Assembly: GCF_016756535.1 (NCBI RefSeq)
Contig: NZ_AP023248.1
Location: forward strand, 1 to 64,000
Direction: 5' to 3'
DNA: 64,000 bases
From: Mesorhizobium sp. 131-2-1
GTDB lineage: Bacteria > Pseudomonadota > Alphaproteobacteria > Rhizobiales > Rhizobiaceae
The translations under genes and the position numbers were made by a program. Of the stretch, positions 41,475-51,595 are shown piece by piece. The notes below the pieces were generated by a model that saw only the letters and a program-made list of their open reading frames with translations, ran no database searches and had not been told where the DNA came from. The number at the start of each line of letters is the position of its first letter. The stretch's first letter is position 1.

Positions 41475-42680
41475 ATGGGGACGCATACCGCAACGACGCC
41501 CTTTGGGCGGCGGCCAATGACGCTTGCGCTGGTGCAGGCGAACGCGGCGGCACGAGAGATCCCGCAAGGGTCCGTCGTGGAGAAATGGCAGGTCTATCGC
41601 TGGCTTTGCGAGGGCAAGTCGATCATCGGCGTGGGAGACCGCGCTTTGGCCGTGCTGAGCGGGCTGTTGTCATTCTATCCGGACGATCAGATCAGTGAGG
41701 AAAACGGCCTGATGGTCTTCCCCTCGAACGCCCAGCTGTCAATGCGGGCGCACGGCATGGCTGATTCCACGCTGCGCCGAAATCTGGCTGAACTGGTGAC
41801 TTGCGGTCTGATCATCCGCCGTGACAGTCCGAACGGCAAAAGGTTCGCTCGCAAGGGGCAGGGCGGGACTGTCATGGAAGCGTTCGGCTTCTCACTGGCG
41901 CCGCTGCTGACGCGAGCTGAGGAGTTCCAGCGCGCGGCCGAGCAGGTTCGCGCCGACAGCCGGGCGCTGAAATTGATGCGGGAGCGGATCACGCTCCATC
42001 GCCGTGACATCCACAAGCTAGTCGAGGCCGCGATCGACGAGAGCGCGCCTGGCGACTGGGGAGCTATCTGGACGCGGTTCAGAGCCATCGTGGAGGCGAT
42101 TCCGAGGCGGGCAGGGCTGCCAGAGCTAGAAGGGATCGTTGCTGAGCTGACCGTGCTCCATGACGAAGTGGACAGCATGCTGGAAAGCTTCATGAATTTC
42201 ACGAATCCGAGCGGCAATGAGTCCCAAACTGAGCGGCAGCAATCTGATTCAAACACCGACTCTAATTTTGAATTTGAACCTGCTTTAGAGAAAAGCGGGG
42301 CGACGGTCGCACCAAGACGGGCAGTCGACGAGAAGCCGAAAGGCTATCCGATCGGACTTGTGCTGAAAGCCTGCCCCGAGATTGCCGACTATGCAGCCGA
42401 CGGGATCGCAAACTGGCGCGATTTGATGATCACCGCGGCCCAGGTGCGAGGCTACCTTGGCGTGTCGCCCTCGGCCTATGAGGAGGCTTGCCATGTGATG
42501 GGCCAGGAGGTCGCCGCGATCGTGATTGCCTGCATCCTGCAGAGGGCGCAGCATATCAACTCGGCCGGCGGTTATCTGCGGGTGCTGACCGAAAAGGCGA
42601 GGGCAGGGCAGTTCTCCGTCGGGCCGATGCTGATGGCGGCGCTTAAAGCCAATGGCGCCACCGTGAGGATGACCGGATGA
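41475..42680 (+). CDS. repC: RepC, replication initiator of repABC
   Basis: 401 residues. The start ATG follows GGTGGAAGAG. Conserved RepC sequence includes KWQVYRWLCEGKSIIGVGDRALAVLSGLLSFYP, VFPSNAQLSMRAHGMADSTLRRNLAELVTCGLIIRRDSPNGKRFARKG and, at the C-terminus, DLMITAAQVRGYLGVSPSAYEEACHVMGQEVAAIVIACILQRA..I.SAGGYLR. It is the rate-limiting initiator, and the origin lies within its own coding sequence. Its level is held down by the ctRNA just upstream. Confidence 0.97.
   Translation: MGTHTATTPFGRRPMTLALVQANAAAREIPQGSVVEKWQVYRWLCEGKSIIGVGDRALAVLSGLLSFYPDDQISEENGLMVFPSNAQLSMRAHGMADSTLRRNLAELVTCGLIIRRDSPNGKRFARKGQGGTVMEAFGFSLAPLLTRAEEFQRAAEQVRADSRALKLMRERITLHRRDIHKLVEAAIDESAPGDWGAIWTRFRAIVEAIPRRAGLPELEGIVAELTVLHDEVDSMLESFMNFTNPSGNESQTERQQSDSNTDSNFEFEPALEKSGATVAPRRAVDEKPKGYPIGLVLKACPEIADYAADGIANWRDLMITAAQVRGYLGVSPSAYEEACHVMGQEVAAIVIACILQRAQHINSAGGYLRVLTEKARAGQFSVGPMLMAALKANGATVRMTG
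42237..42292. other. Putative oriV, AT-rich stretch inside repC
   Basis: The segment encoding QQSDSNTDSNFEFEPAL is markedly AT-rich against its GC-rich surroundings and separates the two RepC domains. In studied repABC plasmids the origin sits at just this AT-rich place in repC. Position inferred from that rule. Confidence 0.6.
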
Positions 42681-42749
42681 AATTTCGAGCACATCGCCGG
42701 CCCCTCCAAGACCTTGCGCGGGTACCGTGACACAAAATCAGGAAGTGAA

Positions 42750-43076
42750 GTGGAGCTGCGATACCCTTCTGGAGCCTTTCTCCTGGAGAGATCCGAAGAA
42801 CGTGCGAATTCAGCCCGATCTTTTCGAGCCCGAGACAGGAACGCGTGGCGCGACAAGGTGTTTGCTGCGATGGCGCTTTGTCCGGAGCATCGATTTTGGC
42901 TGAGGACCGCGTATCCGCAGCTTTACGGTCAGTACATTGAACAGATCGCCCATGATCGTCTCGAATGGCTTGCCTGGCGGGTTTCGGTGAGCCAGGTGCT
43001 GCGGGAGCTTGGCCGGCAGGAGGAGGCGACCGGCGATGGCCCCGCGTGGCCGCTGGCCAATGTCGATGTCGAATGA
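42750..43076 (+). CDS. Hypothetical protein downstream of repC
   Basis: 108 residues from GTG 42750 (GGAAG ribosome site); a TTG at 42714 would extend it. Basic, with a helical centre (RNAWRDKVFAAMALCPEHRFWLRTAYPQLYGQYIEQIAHDRLEWLAWRVSVSQVLRELGRQEEA). It follows repC closely on the same strand. No family recognised; small proteins at this place are common on rhizobial plasmids. Confidence 0.5.
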   Translation: MELRYPSGAFLLERSEERANSARSFRARDRNAWRDKVFAAMALCPEHRFWLRTAYPQLYGQYIEQIAHDRLEWLAWRVSVSQVLRELGRQEEATGDGPAWPLANVDVE

Positions 43077-43299
43077 GCGGCGCAGTCCGCAACAGACCGA
43101 GGGCCTCGTCTTCGCTCGTATATTAGCTTTTCGACACGGCCAATGACATCTTGCTAATAAAGCTGCAACGCGTCGCCGGCCGGGCCGCCTACGATATCCA
43201 TTCGCAGGTCATCGGCCCGCGGCCCGAACTAGGTGAACGACAGATTGTCAGCCGAAATCCCGTGGAGAACCAGTGTATCGATGCCGGCTTTCTGCTGCT

Positions 43300-43605
43300 T
43301 TAGGAGAAGCGGCGGTCTTTTGGGGACCTTTCTGCAGGGTTGGCCTCGTTCGGCAGCGGGAAATCGGAATCAGCCAGGATACGGGCAATCCTGGCAAACC
43401 CGACAAATGCCTTCCGCGCCTGATCGGTGGTCATCTGACCGGCGATCGCGGCGTTGCAGCTCCTCACAGCGCAACCATACACCGGTCCTCGCCGCGGTTT
43501 CGGCCATTGGTTTAAAAATACGAGCGCCTCTCGGACTGTGGTTATGTCGTTGATCACACCGTTGGTCCTAACCGGGACCGGGACCAGAAAAGCCAGACTT
43601 GTCAT
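43300..43605 (-). CDS. DUF982 family protein (copy 2)
   Basis: 101 residues from ATG 43605 with GGGAGG upstream. VPVPVRTNGVINDITTVREALVFLNQWPKPRRGPVYGCAVRSCNAAIAGQMTTDQARKAFVGFARIARIL is a full DUF982. A 25-residue polar tail follows. It is last in a run of minus-strand genes that begins with the heat-shock genes, 35 bases after the NDUFS4-like gene, so it may be heat-inducible. Confidence 0.8.
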   Translation of the reverse strand: MTSLAFLVPVPVRTNGVINDITTVREALVFLNQWPKPRRGPVYGCAVRSCNAAIAGQMTTDQARKAFVGFARIARILADSDFPLPNEANPAERSPKDRRFS

Positions 43606-43640
43606 TTTTGCCTCCCTAAGACTGCTATGATTGCCGTGCT

Positions 43641-44075
43641 TCACCTCCCGCCTGGGCTGTTGCAGGGGACTGGGATGAGCAGCCGCTTTGCGGAAACGGT
43701 TCGAACGTTTCGTCGAGGCCGCTGGGGCTGAACAGTTTGTACGACATAATCCAGCCCGTGCCGCTCAGCGAAGGCGATGGCCGAATTTCGGCTGGGAAAA
43801 TCCAACTGCACTTGGGTAAGCATGTCGCCGCCGCCGCAATAGCCCATCAGATGATCGATGACGGTCGGAGTTCGGCGTTCGAACTCAAGGCGCCAGGGCC
43901 GGCGCGTAACACGCGCCGAAGTCATGACCGAACGGCTAGGCCGAAAGATCCGTGCCGATTGGTGGGCCGAAGCCGGGGTGTTGAGACCACCATCAAACAG
44001 TTGGAGTTCCTCGCCCTGCCAGGACCTTGAGGTGATCCGGCTCGATTGTTTGGCTCCTGTGAGTAGCTCCGGCAT
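43641..44075 (-). CDS. NDUFS4-like (ETC complex I conserved region) protein
   Basis: 144 residues from ATG 44075 with GAGGA upstream. The family core is clear: ARIFRPSRSVMTSARVTRRPWRLEFERRTPTVIDHLMGYCGGGDMLTQVQLDFPSRNSAIAFAERHGLDYVV. NDUFS4/NuoS proteins are accessory subunits of complex I, normally encoded once on the chromosome. This diverged copy sits between Hsp20 and DUF982 genes. The divergent N-terminus (ITSRSWQGEELQLFDGGL) and Y for W in LMGY suggest a changed role, perhaps a stress variant. Confidence 0.82.
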   Translation of the reverse strand: MPELLTGAKQSSRITSRSWQGEELQLFDGGLNTPASAHQSARIFRPSRSVMTSARVTRRPWRLEFERRTPTVIDHLMGYCGGGDMLTQVQLDFPSRNSAIAFAERHGLDYVVQTVQPQRPRRNVRTVSAKRLLIPVPCNSPGGR

Positions 44076-44136
44076 TCGATGTTCCTCGCTATCTGCGAGG
44101 ACCGGGGCTCATCGAGCCCCGGCCTTTTCTCGACCG

Positions 44137-44646
44137 TCATTTGTTGCCGTTGATTGCAATCCGCTTGGCGTTTGCCTGCGCCTTTTTGGTCTTCGGCAGT
44201 GTCACGGTGAGCACACCGTTCTTGAACGTCGCCGCCACCTGGTCGTCCTCAACCTCCCGACCGAGGCTGAAGCGCCGCTCAAAGCGCCCATAATAGCGCT
44301 CGCTGAACTGGCGGTCCTTGTCCTCGGTTTCTGCTTTCTTCTCGCCGCGAAGCGTCAAAACACCATCATCCAGCATGACCTCGACGTCGTTTTCATCGAG
44401 GCCAGGGATTTCGGCCGTCACCCGGATTTCCTTATCGGTTTCCGAGAACTCCACGCTTGGCCAAGTGCCATTGAGAGGAGGCACGCGGCCAGGAACCGAA
44501 GGCGTGTCAAAACCGCGGAACACTTCGTCGAATAGCCGGTTGACATTGCGGTGCAGCGACAGGAACGGATCCATGTCGTCACCGCGATAAATACTCGGTG
44601 CCTGGCTGCCGCCACGGCTCCAGGGAATCAAGTCACGTACGCTCAT
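44137..44646 (-). CDS. Small heat shock protein Hsp20 (class A-like)
   Basis: 169 residues from ATG 44646 with AAGGAGAAGGA upstream. Alpha-crystallin domain at about residues 60-160: WPSVEFSETDKEIRVTAEIPGLDENDVEVMLDDGVLTLRGEKKAETEDKDRQFSERYYGRFERRFSLGREV and the C-terminal GVLTVTLPKTKK. The I-A-I anchoring motif is near the end (AKRIAINGNK). ATP-independent holdase, oligomeric, cytosolic. It follows the other Hsp20 gene by 88 bases and probably shares its ROSE-controlled transcript. Confidence 0.93.
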   Translation of the reverse strand: MSVRDLIPWSRGGSQAPSIYRGDDMDPFLSLHRNVNRLFDEVFRGFDTPSVPGRVPPLNGTWPSVEFSETDKEIRVTAEIPGLDENDVEVMLDDGVLTLRGEKKAETEDKDRQFSERYYGRFERRFSLGREVEDDQVAATFKNGVLTVTLPKTKKAQANAKRIAINGNK

Positions 44647-44733
44647 TTGTCCTTCTCCTTCTCGTTCTATAGGTCGCACCCGGACCCCACCCACGACAGG
44701 ACGGGGTGTCTGCTGCAGGCCGACCGCCAAAGA

Positions 44734-45201
44734 TCAGGCCGCCGCGCTTTCAATGCGCTTGGACGCCGCCTTCTTGTCGGTCTCGACATTGATCGCGATG
44801 CGGCGCGGCTTCATCTCCTCGGGAATTTCTTTCTTGAGGTCGATGATCAGCAGACCGTTTTCGAGCTTTGCCCCGACAATGGTCACATGATCGGCCAGTT
44901 CGAAGCGGCGCGTGAACGGCCTCAACGCCAAACCATGATGGAGGTACTGAACATCGTCGTCCTCTGTCCTGGCGCCCTCGATCACGAGCATATTTGGCTC
45001 CTGCGTGATCGTAAGCTCGTCTTCAGCGAAACCGGCGACCGCAAGGACAATGCGGTAGGTGTCTTCGCCGAGCTTGGCGATATCGTAGGGCGGCCAGTTG
45101 TCCGCGTTCTGTGGTGGGCTGGCGTTTTCGAGCAGGTTGAAGATGCGGTCAAAGCCGATGCTCGACCGATAGAAGGGGGAAAAGTCCAGGTTCGTTCTCA
45201 T
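44734..45201 (-). CDS. Small heat shock protein Hsp20 (IbpA/HspA-like)
   Basis: 155 residues from ATG 45201 with AAGGAGG upstream. The N-terminus MRTNLDFSPFYRSSIGFDRIFNLLENA is the IbpA/class A sHSP type. WPPYDIAKLGEDTYRIVLAVAGFAEDELTITQEPNMLVIEGARTEDDDVQYLHHGLALRPFTRRFELADHVTIVGAKLENGLLIIDLKKEIPEEMKPRRIAIN is the alpha-crystallin domain with the IAI motif. Its ribosome site is held in a ROSE-type hairpin, so translation should rise with temperature. First gene of a four-gene minus-strand run. Confidence 0.93.
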   Translation of the reverse strand: MRTNLDFSPFYRSSIGFDRIFNLLENASPPQNADNWPPYDIAKLGEDTYRIVLAVAGFAEDELTITQEPNMLVIEGARTEDDDVQYLHHGLALRPFTRRFELADHVTIVGAKLENGLLIIDLKKEIPEEMKPRRIAINVETDKKAASKRIESAAA

Positions 45202-45265
45202 AACTACATCCTCCTTGGAGCAACATAGATACGAGGGAACGCCAAGAAGCATGGGCGCTCCCTGA
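45202..45265 (-). promoter_or_regulatory. ROSE-type RNA thermometer of the Hsp20 transcript
   Basis: In the 5' leader (read on the minus strand) TTGCTCC is followed by AAGGAGGAT, the ribosome site, as in the 3' hairpin of rhizobial ROSE elements. Just upstream is a second stem in which GGGAGCGCC (45254-45262) pairs with GGCGTTCCC (45235-45243) around a 10-base loop. Order and distance to the ATG fit ROSE. Heat would melt the hairpin and free the ribosome site. Confidence 0.78.
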
Positions 45266-45301
45266 CACATCGGCCCCTTACGTGGCGGCCGACGAGAATG
45301 A

Positions 45302-45329
45302 ATTGGGAATTGACTTCCGCGGCGTCAAG
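45302..45329 (-). promoter_or_regulatory. Probable RpoH (sigma-32) promoter of the Hsp20 genes
   Basis: Minus strand: CTTGAC (45324-45329), 16 bases, CCCAAT (45302-45307). This resembles alphaproteobacterial RpoH promoters and would give a leader of about 95 bases that contains the ROSE element. Confidence 0.5.
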
Positions 45330-45431
45330 AGGGTCCGCCAAGGCAGTTTTGCGACCGCCTTCGAATGGCTGGTGGCAACTGCTCCATCGAATACCCATCT
45401 GCTTCGCTAGCATTTCGAACGGAGGAAAAGG

Positions 45432-45686
45432 ATGACCTTGACACGCCAAGACGTCGTCTCGGTCCTCGGACCCGTGGACAACGTGACGATTGCGGAGATC
45501 ATCGCGTCCGGCGCCTCGCTCGAGGAATTGAGAGAGGCTTGGGCCTGGGCCTCTGGTGACGAGGCGCTGATGAGCCAAGGGCGACCGCTGCCGGGCACAC
45601 GGGTGGCAGCGCTAATCGACCTGATCGAGCCCGACGACGAAGGCGACCTGGCGCATCCGGCCCAAGGGGACCCGGACGAAACTTGA
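45432..45686 (+). CDS. Small hypothetical protein
   Basis: 84 residues from ATG 45432 with GGAGGAAAAGG upstream. Acidic. TRQDVVSVLGPVDNVTIAEIIASGASLEELREAWAWASGDEALM looks like a small helical domain seen in many rhizobial stress islands. The tail ALIDLIEPDDEGDLAHPAQ is acidic. No function known. It is divergent from the Hsp20 genes. Confidence 0.6.
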   Translation: MTLTRQDVVSVLGPVDNVTIAEIIASGASLEELREAWAWASGDEALMSQGRPLPGTRVAALIDLIEPDDEGDLAHPAQGDPDET

Positions 45687-45858
45687 AGAGGCGCCGGCGG
45701 CTTGCCATTCAGGCAGACGCGCTTAATCGCGCGATCCGCTTGGTAGTTTGTCTGTGCTGAAGGCATCTATATGAACAGGCAACAATATGGGTTCGGCTTC
45801 CCGCTCCCGTTGACGCACCGCTCTGATGCTGCCGCGGTAGATTACCGCCGCAGTGAAT

Positions 45859-46173
45859 TTAGCCCTCACCTTCTAAAAGTTGGTCTACCTTGCTGATCTT
45901 CGGCCCTGTCATCCACGGCGGCGCTACGGGCACGTCCTCGATGACACCGACCCTGCGTGCCCAAGTCCTAAAGGCCTTGTTCGCTGCCTCGACAGACTTC
46001 CCACCATCGTACGCGGAGCAGCATGCATCAGACGCCGCTGCGTGGAGAAGGCCGCGTCTTTCAACCGGCCATTCTTCCAGAAACTCTATCGCATCCATGA
46101 CACAGCCGATCTTTTGGACACCATAGCCGTCGTCTCTTACGAAAACCGGCTGTTTGAACGTCGCACTTTCCAT
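45859..46173 (-). CDS. DUF982 family protein (copy 3)
   Basis: 104 residues from ATG 46173 with GGGAGG upstream. FKQPVFVRDDGYGVQKIGCVMDAIEFLEEWPVERRGLLHAAASDACCSAYDGGKSVEAANKAFRTWARRVGVI is the DUF982 core, followed by a 30-residue tail. It stands alone on its strand here. Confidence 0.78.
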   Translation of the reverse strand: MESATFKQPVFVRDDGYGVQKIGCVMDAIEFLEEWPVERRGLLHAAASDACCSAYDGGKSVEAANKAFRTWARRVGVIEDVPVAPPWMTGPKISKVDQLLEGEG

Positions 46174-46521
46174 TAGTGACCTCCCTTCAACCGTGAGCGG
46201 CAACTGATCCTGCCTCGCCGTGTGGGCGACGATGTCAGTTCCCGGCAAACCCATGCCTGCGAGCTTGGCGAACGCCACGGCAAACAAGGACGGAAACGGG
46301 ATTTCCAAGGAAAATCGTTCCCATGCGATCTATCCGCTTCTGTTCGCCTCGACGTCCGGCAAGCCGTGCTCGGCACCTGGGAAAAAGATTGGAAACACCT
46401 CTTTTCAGTTCAAGGGGGATGGCGAGCCGCCAGCAGCTTTATGATCGGACGCGGGCAACTACAAAGGAGTGTGTCCCATTGCCGCTTGTGCCAAGTCGCA
46501 TTGGGCCAGTACAATCGGGAT

Positions 46522-46704
46522 ATGAAAAGCGCGAAGCCTGCTTACGTTGTGTACAACCCGCCAGCGTACGGATTCCCGTTTCTTGCGGTCATTCTGTCAG
46601 ATGATGGTACGGTGACTGCAAGGGCGTTCGATACTGCCGAGGAAGCTGCAGCATTCAACCACCAAATGGCGCGGTCACAGTTCCCGGGAAAGCGGACGCA
46701 CTGA
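46522..46704 (+). CDS. Small hypothetical protein (60 aa)
   Basis: The frame is open upstream, but the protein-like part begins at ATG 46522 with a CGGGA before it. KPAYVVYNPPAYGFPFLAVILSDDGTVTARAFDTAEEAAAFNHQMA has a beta-beta-alpha rhythm. No family recognised. Isolated gene between two minus-strand genes. Confidence 0.5.
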   Translation: MKSAKPAYVVYNPPAYGFPFLAVILSDDGTVTARAFDTAEEAAAFNHQMARSQFPGKRTH

Positions 46705-46926
46705 CCACCGACGCTGGGCGGAGATCGAGCCTCCCTTCTAGGAGAACCCGTCGCGCGAAGTCCAGATGGCGCCGCGACCTCTGCTAGGCTCGTTCGTCTG
46801 TTTCCTCAAATCCAGTGGAAGCGTTGTGGCTGTGCACCGCTATCGGCATCAACAAAGAGGCTTTGGTGCAACCGTCTTGGCCAATAGCCTGATGACGGAG
46901 AAGGGGTGGACGCGGCCTCGGCCTGG

Positions 46927-47196
46927 CTATTGAATTGTGAGGATGCCGTCGACGGCCTGCCATTCGGAAGGCCGGATAAGGCGGTGATGGGCGACGCGCA
47001 CGGAATGCAGCGCGCCTTCGAGTTCGCGCTCCCAGTAATCCAGAAACCCCTTGAGGGTCGGGAATTCCGGTGCGAGATCGTATTCCTGCCAAACGTAGAG
47101 CTGCAGAAGGCTTGGATGATCGGGAAGGTGGTAGTGGATCTCCGCGGTGGTGAGACCGTAGCCCTCCACCTGCAGCCGGAACTCCCTGCTGACCAT
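46927..47196 (-). CDS. usg: Usg family protein
   Basis: 89 residues from ATG 47196 with AGGAGAAACG upstream. MVSREFRLQVEGYGLTTAEI, YHLPDHPSLLQLYVWQEYDLAPEFPTL and LHSVRVAHHRLIRPSEWQAVDG identify the alphaproteobacterial usg family, small proteins of unknown function with a tandem aromatic core. Usually chromosomal; here it lies in a stress-gene block. Confidence 0.87.
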   Translation of the reverse strand: MVSREFRLQVEGYGLTTAEIHYHLPDHPSLLQLYVWQEYDLAPEFPTLKGFLDYWERELEGALHSVRVAHHRLIRPSEWQAVDGILTIQ

Positions 47197-47218
47197 GCGT
47201 TTCTCCTATCGCGCGCGT

Positions 47219-47566
47219 TCAGGCATCAAGTCTTTGCGGGCGTTCTCGGGCCCGCCGTTGCTTGAAGTCACAACCTGCCTCGGACCTACGATCGTCCAGT
47301 CGGCGAAGTGCATCCATGATCGCGTCAAACGTCACCGGGCTCGCAGCACCCGGTGGTTTTCGCAGCGCAGGCATGGATTCGACGGCGCAAGCATCCGATG
47401 CCCATGAGGCAAGAATGGCGCGCTTTTCCTGAATGTCGAGTGTGCGGTCGCCCACCACCTCATCGGGGTGACTAAAGTGCAGCGCCGGGAACAGCAGGCG
47501 GTCAAGCGAAGGATCAGAGGTTTCAGGGGCGATCGAGGGGATGTTTTTCGACGAGGTTCGTTCCAT
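47219..47566 (-). CDS. Hypothetical protein of rhizobial stress islands
   Basis: 115 residues from ATG 47566 with GGAGACTG upstream. The conserved-looking part is HFSHPDEVVGDRTLDIQEKRAILASWASDACAVESMPALRKPPGA.SPVTFDAIMDALRRLD, an acidic helical domain that I associate with uncharacterised proteins beside usg-type genes. Basic tail (KQRRARERPQRLDA). It ends 22 bases before the usg start on the same strand, so they form an operon. Confidence 0.65.
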   Translation of the reverse strand: MERTSSKNIPSIAPETSDPSLDRLLFPALHFSHPDEVVGDRTLDIQEKRAILASWASDACAVESMPALRKPPGAASPVTFDAIMDALRRLDDRRSEAGCDFKQRRARERPQRLDA

Positions 47567-47711
47567 CGACAGTCTCCGTTTCCTAACAATCTCCTTGGCA
47601 TCGTTGTCTTCTTGGGACTCCAATCGCACAAAATTTCGTGGAGTTCGGATCGAATTTCAAGACCTGAAAGTCGCGCGCCCTTAGCGAAAATAGCTTCATG
47701 AATTCATGTCC

Positions 47712-47738
47712 CTAGCACTCTTGAATACAGAGTGCCAA
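47712..47738. promoter_or_regulatory. CIRCE operator upstream of groESL
   Basis: TAGCACTC (47713-47720), nine bases, GAGTGCCA (47730-47737): one mismatch from the CIRCE consensus TTAGCACTC-N9-GAGTGCTAA. It is the binding site of the HrcA repressor, so this groESL copy is under HrcA control. It lies about 160 bases before groES. Confidence 0.9.
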
Positions 47739-47894
47739 AATTTTTCCAGCGACCCCTTGAAACCCGAAAAATGCAAAACTAGCTCGATATACGCGCGATG
47801 CCTGAAAAAGGGTCGCGGTGCCCCACGCCGGCCCGATATTGCCGGTCCGGCGTGGAGGAACCTCAAAAATCTGTTTGTCCCGAAGGAGAACGAT

Positions 47895-48209
47895 ATGACG
47901 TTCCGTCCATTGCATGATCGTATCCTGGTCCGCCGCATCGAAGCCGAGGAGAAGACGGCCGGCGGCATCATCATCCCCGACACCGCCAAGGAGAAGCCGC
48001 AGGAGGGCGAGGTGATTGCCGTAGGCCCAGGCGCCCGCGACGAGAGCGGCAAGCTCACGCCTCTCGACGTCAAGATCGGCGATCGCATCCTGTTTGGCAA
48101 ATGGTCCGGCACTGAGATCAAGCTCAACGGCGAGGACCTGCTGATCATGAAGGAAAGCGACGTGATGGGCGTGATCGAGCAGGCCACGGCGGTCAAGAAG
48201 GCCGCCTGA
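47895..48209 (+). CDS. groES: Co-chaperonin GroES
   Basis: 104 residues from ATG 47895 with AAGGAGAACG upstream; the frame is open to 47706 but homology starts here. [93 protein letters not shown] is a complete GroES with its mobile loop. It is 56 bases before groEL in the same operon. Confidence 0.98.
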   Translation: MTFRPLHDRILVRRIEAEEKTAGGIIIPDTAKEKPQEGEVIAVGPGARDESGKLTPLDVKIGDRILFGKWSGTEIKLNGEDLLIMKESDVMGVIEQATAVKKAA

Positions 48210-48253
48210 CCGAGGCGCTGGTCCAACCGCAATTCGATGAAACTGCCTATTGA

Positions 48254-49894
<1,641 letters not shown>

Positions 49895-49905
49895 GGAAAC
49901 GCAGC

Positions 49906-49934
49906 GGTGTCCGCGCCCGGTGGGCGCGGACACC
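49906..49934 (+). terminator. Strong hairpin after groEL
   Basis: GGTGTCCGCGCCC pairs perfectly with GGGCGCGGACACC over 13 bp with a 3-base loop. No T-run follows, so it may stabilise the groESL mRNA or terminate in a Rho-assisted way rather than as a classical intrinsic terminator. Confidence 0.7.
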
Positions 49935-49952
49935 CTGACAAATGGTAAGGCC

Positions 49953-50174
49953 ATGAACGTGATAAACTTGAACGTAATCCCCCCGCCGTCACGCGCGGCC
50001 ACCGATCTGAACTACGAAGCAGACCTGAAGGTTGCGCTTGACCCGATACTGGTCGAGTTGCTCGACAGAGCGGAGGCCGCGGGTTGGGATCGGCGCAAAG
50101 CAGCATACACGGTGATGTTTCTGGCCGCGCGGAATCTTACCGACGGCAAAGGCCCTCCTGGAAACGGGAGTTAG
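49953..50174 (+). CDS. Small hypothetical protein after groEL
   Basis: 73 residues from ATG 49953. MNVINLNVIPPPSRAATDLN and ADLKVALDPILVELLDRAEAAGWDRRKAAYTVMFLAARNLTDGK form a short helical protein with an amphipathic centre. It begins 59 bases after groEL, downstream of the hairpin. Family unknown. Confidence 0.6.
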   Translation: MNVINLNVIPPPSRAATDLNYEADLKVALDPILVELLDRAEAAGWDRRKAAYTVMFLAARNLTDGKGPPGNGS

Positions 50175-50267
50175 GTAGGCTAAGCCGCGACGCACGCAAC
50201 CTGTCGACCACGCGCCGTGGGAAAGGTTTCCGATCGATTGAGCTAAACACGTGAAACGGAGGAGAAC

Positions 50268-50588
50268 ATGGAACACAACCAGTTTCAGCATCCCGTAAGG
50301 GTGCTCGTGGGTCTTGGGTTTCCGACCGACATTCAAAGTGTACAGGACGCCTTCGTCCTGCTGGATGAATGGCCGCCATCGAAGCGAAACGCTGCTCATG
50401 GGATCGCGCTCAATGCCTGTCGGGCAGCCCTTGCCGGCGATGTGGATGCCGAAACCGCTCGTAGCACTTTTGTTGCCTTCGCCCGCCGCATGGATTTGCT
50501 TGTACCGGCCGCAGGGGACGTCGTCGCGGCTAACGCAGTCGGTGCCTTGGGCGTCGCTTCAGGAGGCCATTACAACAACTCGATGTGA
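50268..50588 (+). CDS. DUF982 family protein (copy 4)
   Basis: 106 residues from ATG 50268 with GGAGGAG upstream. HPVRVLVGLGFPTDIQSVQDAFVLLDEWPPSKRNAAHGIALNACRAALAGDVDAETARSTFVAFARRMDLLVPA is a complete DUF982, followed by a low-complexity tail. It is directly followed by copy 5. Confidence 0.82.
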   Translation: MEHNQFQHPVRVLVGLGFPTDIQSVQDAFVLLDEWPPSKRNAAHGIALNACRAALAGDVDAETARSTFVAFARRMDLLVPAAGDVVAANAVGALGVASGGHYNNSM

Positions 50589-50613
50589 TCGAACCGTGCG
50601 AGCGGAGAAAACC

Positions 50614-50859
50614 ATGAGGGATGTTCGATTTCCCGAACCAGTGAGACTTCGCGTGAAGCCCGCAAGGGAGCGCATCGTTGCCAGTTCCTGGGAAGCGCTC
50701 GAGTGCCTTCACGACCAATGGCCAATATGGGCGAGAGGACCAAGCTATCGAGCAGCCTGCCGCACTTGCCGCGATTCCCTGGACGGTTGGCGGCGCCCGC
50801 AACAAGCAAGAAGGGCCTTCTTGAAGGCGGCGCGTCGCGCCGGTCTGATCCAGACCTGA
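50614..50859 (+). CDS. DUF982 family protein (copy 5)
   Basis: 81 residues from ATG 50614 with GGAGAAAA upstream. FPEPVRLRVKPARERIVASSWEALECLHDQWPIWARGPSYRAACRTCRDSLDGWRRPQQARRAFLKAARRAGLI is a DUF982 with a basic surface. It lies 25 bases after copy 4 and is about equally diverged from it, so the tandem pair is old. Confidence 0.8.
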   Translation: MRDVRFPEPVRLRVKPARERIVASSWEALECLHDQWPIWARGPSYRAACRTCRDSLDGWRRPQQARRAFLKAARRAGLIQT

Positions 50860-51166
50860 CGATTGCGAGCAACGACGCATTCTCTATGGTAACTGATTGA
50901 GGTCGGAACGCGCGTGACATTCGTGCTACCGCTACCGCAACCCTGCGCTCGACTGTTGCTAGGATCGAGCGACGCCTGGCCCTGCCAAAGTTAGGCAAAT
51001 CCAGGGTCGAGAACCCATCTTTCCGACAACTGACTCAGCAGGTCTCAGTTCCGTTTCCTCCCTCGGAACCTCATGGATCTCATGTGCCACCTGTGGCCGA
51101 ATCCACGTAACGGCGGCGGCAATGTTGCATATTAATTGATCGGCAGCCGGAGGCTGATCGACGAAT
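50860..51166. other. Intergenic region, no gene recognised
   Basis: About 300 bases between convergent genes. No motif-bearing frame, repeat or clear terminator was seen. Confidence 0.4.
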
Positions 51167-51373
51167 TCAGGTCGCAGCCCCTTGGCGTTTCTCGATCACA
51201 TAAGACGCCCAACGGAAGCACATGCCAATCATTGATGTGGCGGCCCCGCCGACTAGGCAGGCTGCCACCCAAAAATCTTGAGATGCGCTCTTCCCGCTGA
51301 CGATCGCCAATAAGACCACGCTGCCTGTCGACACAAGGTAACCTATGCCCTTCAGGGTGTGTGGTGAAACCAT
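51167..51373 (-). CDS. Small two-helix membrane protein
   Basis: 68 residues from ATG 51373 with GAGGAGGAC upstream. Two hydrophobic helices: GIGYLVSTGSVVLLAIVSG and FWVAACLVGGAATSMIGMCFRWASYVI. Short basic tail (EKRQGAAT). No family recognised. Isolated between the DUF982 pair and MucR copy 2. Confidence 0.65.
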   Translation of the reverse strand: MVSPHTLKGIGYLVSTGSVVLLAIVSGKSASQDFWVAACLVGGAATSMIGMCFRWASYVIEKRQGAAT

Positions 51374-51595
51374 GGTTGTCCTCCTCTCGTTCAGCCGCTC
51401 TGGAACCGTGACACGAGAGCGAAGTTCCAGATGCGCACAAGCGCGATTCACCTTTCGTTCACGATATTAGCGCAGGCTCATATTTAGACATACGCTACGG
51501 CGTCCATGGTAAGTTCTGGGTGTTCTGCAAGGGCGGGTTAGCAGATTGCTGCAAGGCGTTGCGAATTCCGTGGAGATAAAGGAACTTCTTGAAAC

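Noticed and set aside
46547..46558. GTTGT-GT-ACAAC resembling the parS-like palindromes
   Set aside because: The half-sites are only 2 bases apart instead of 6, and it lies inside a coding frame away from the cluster.
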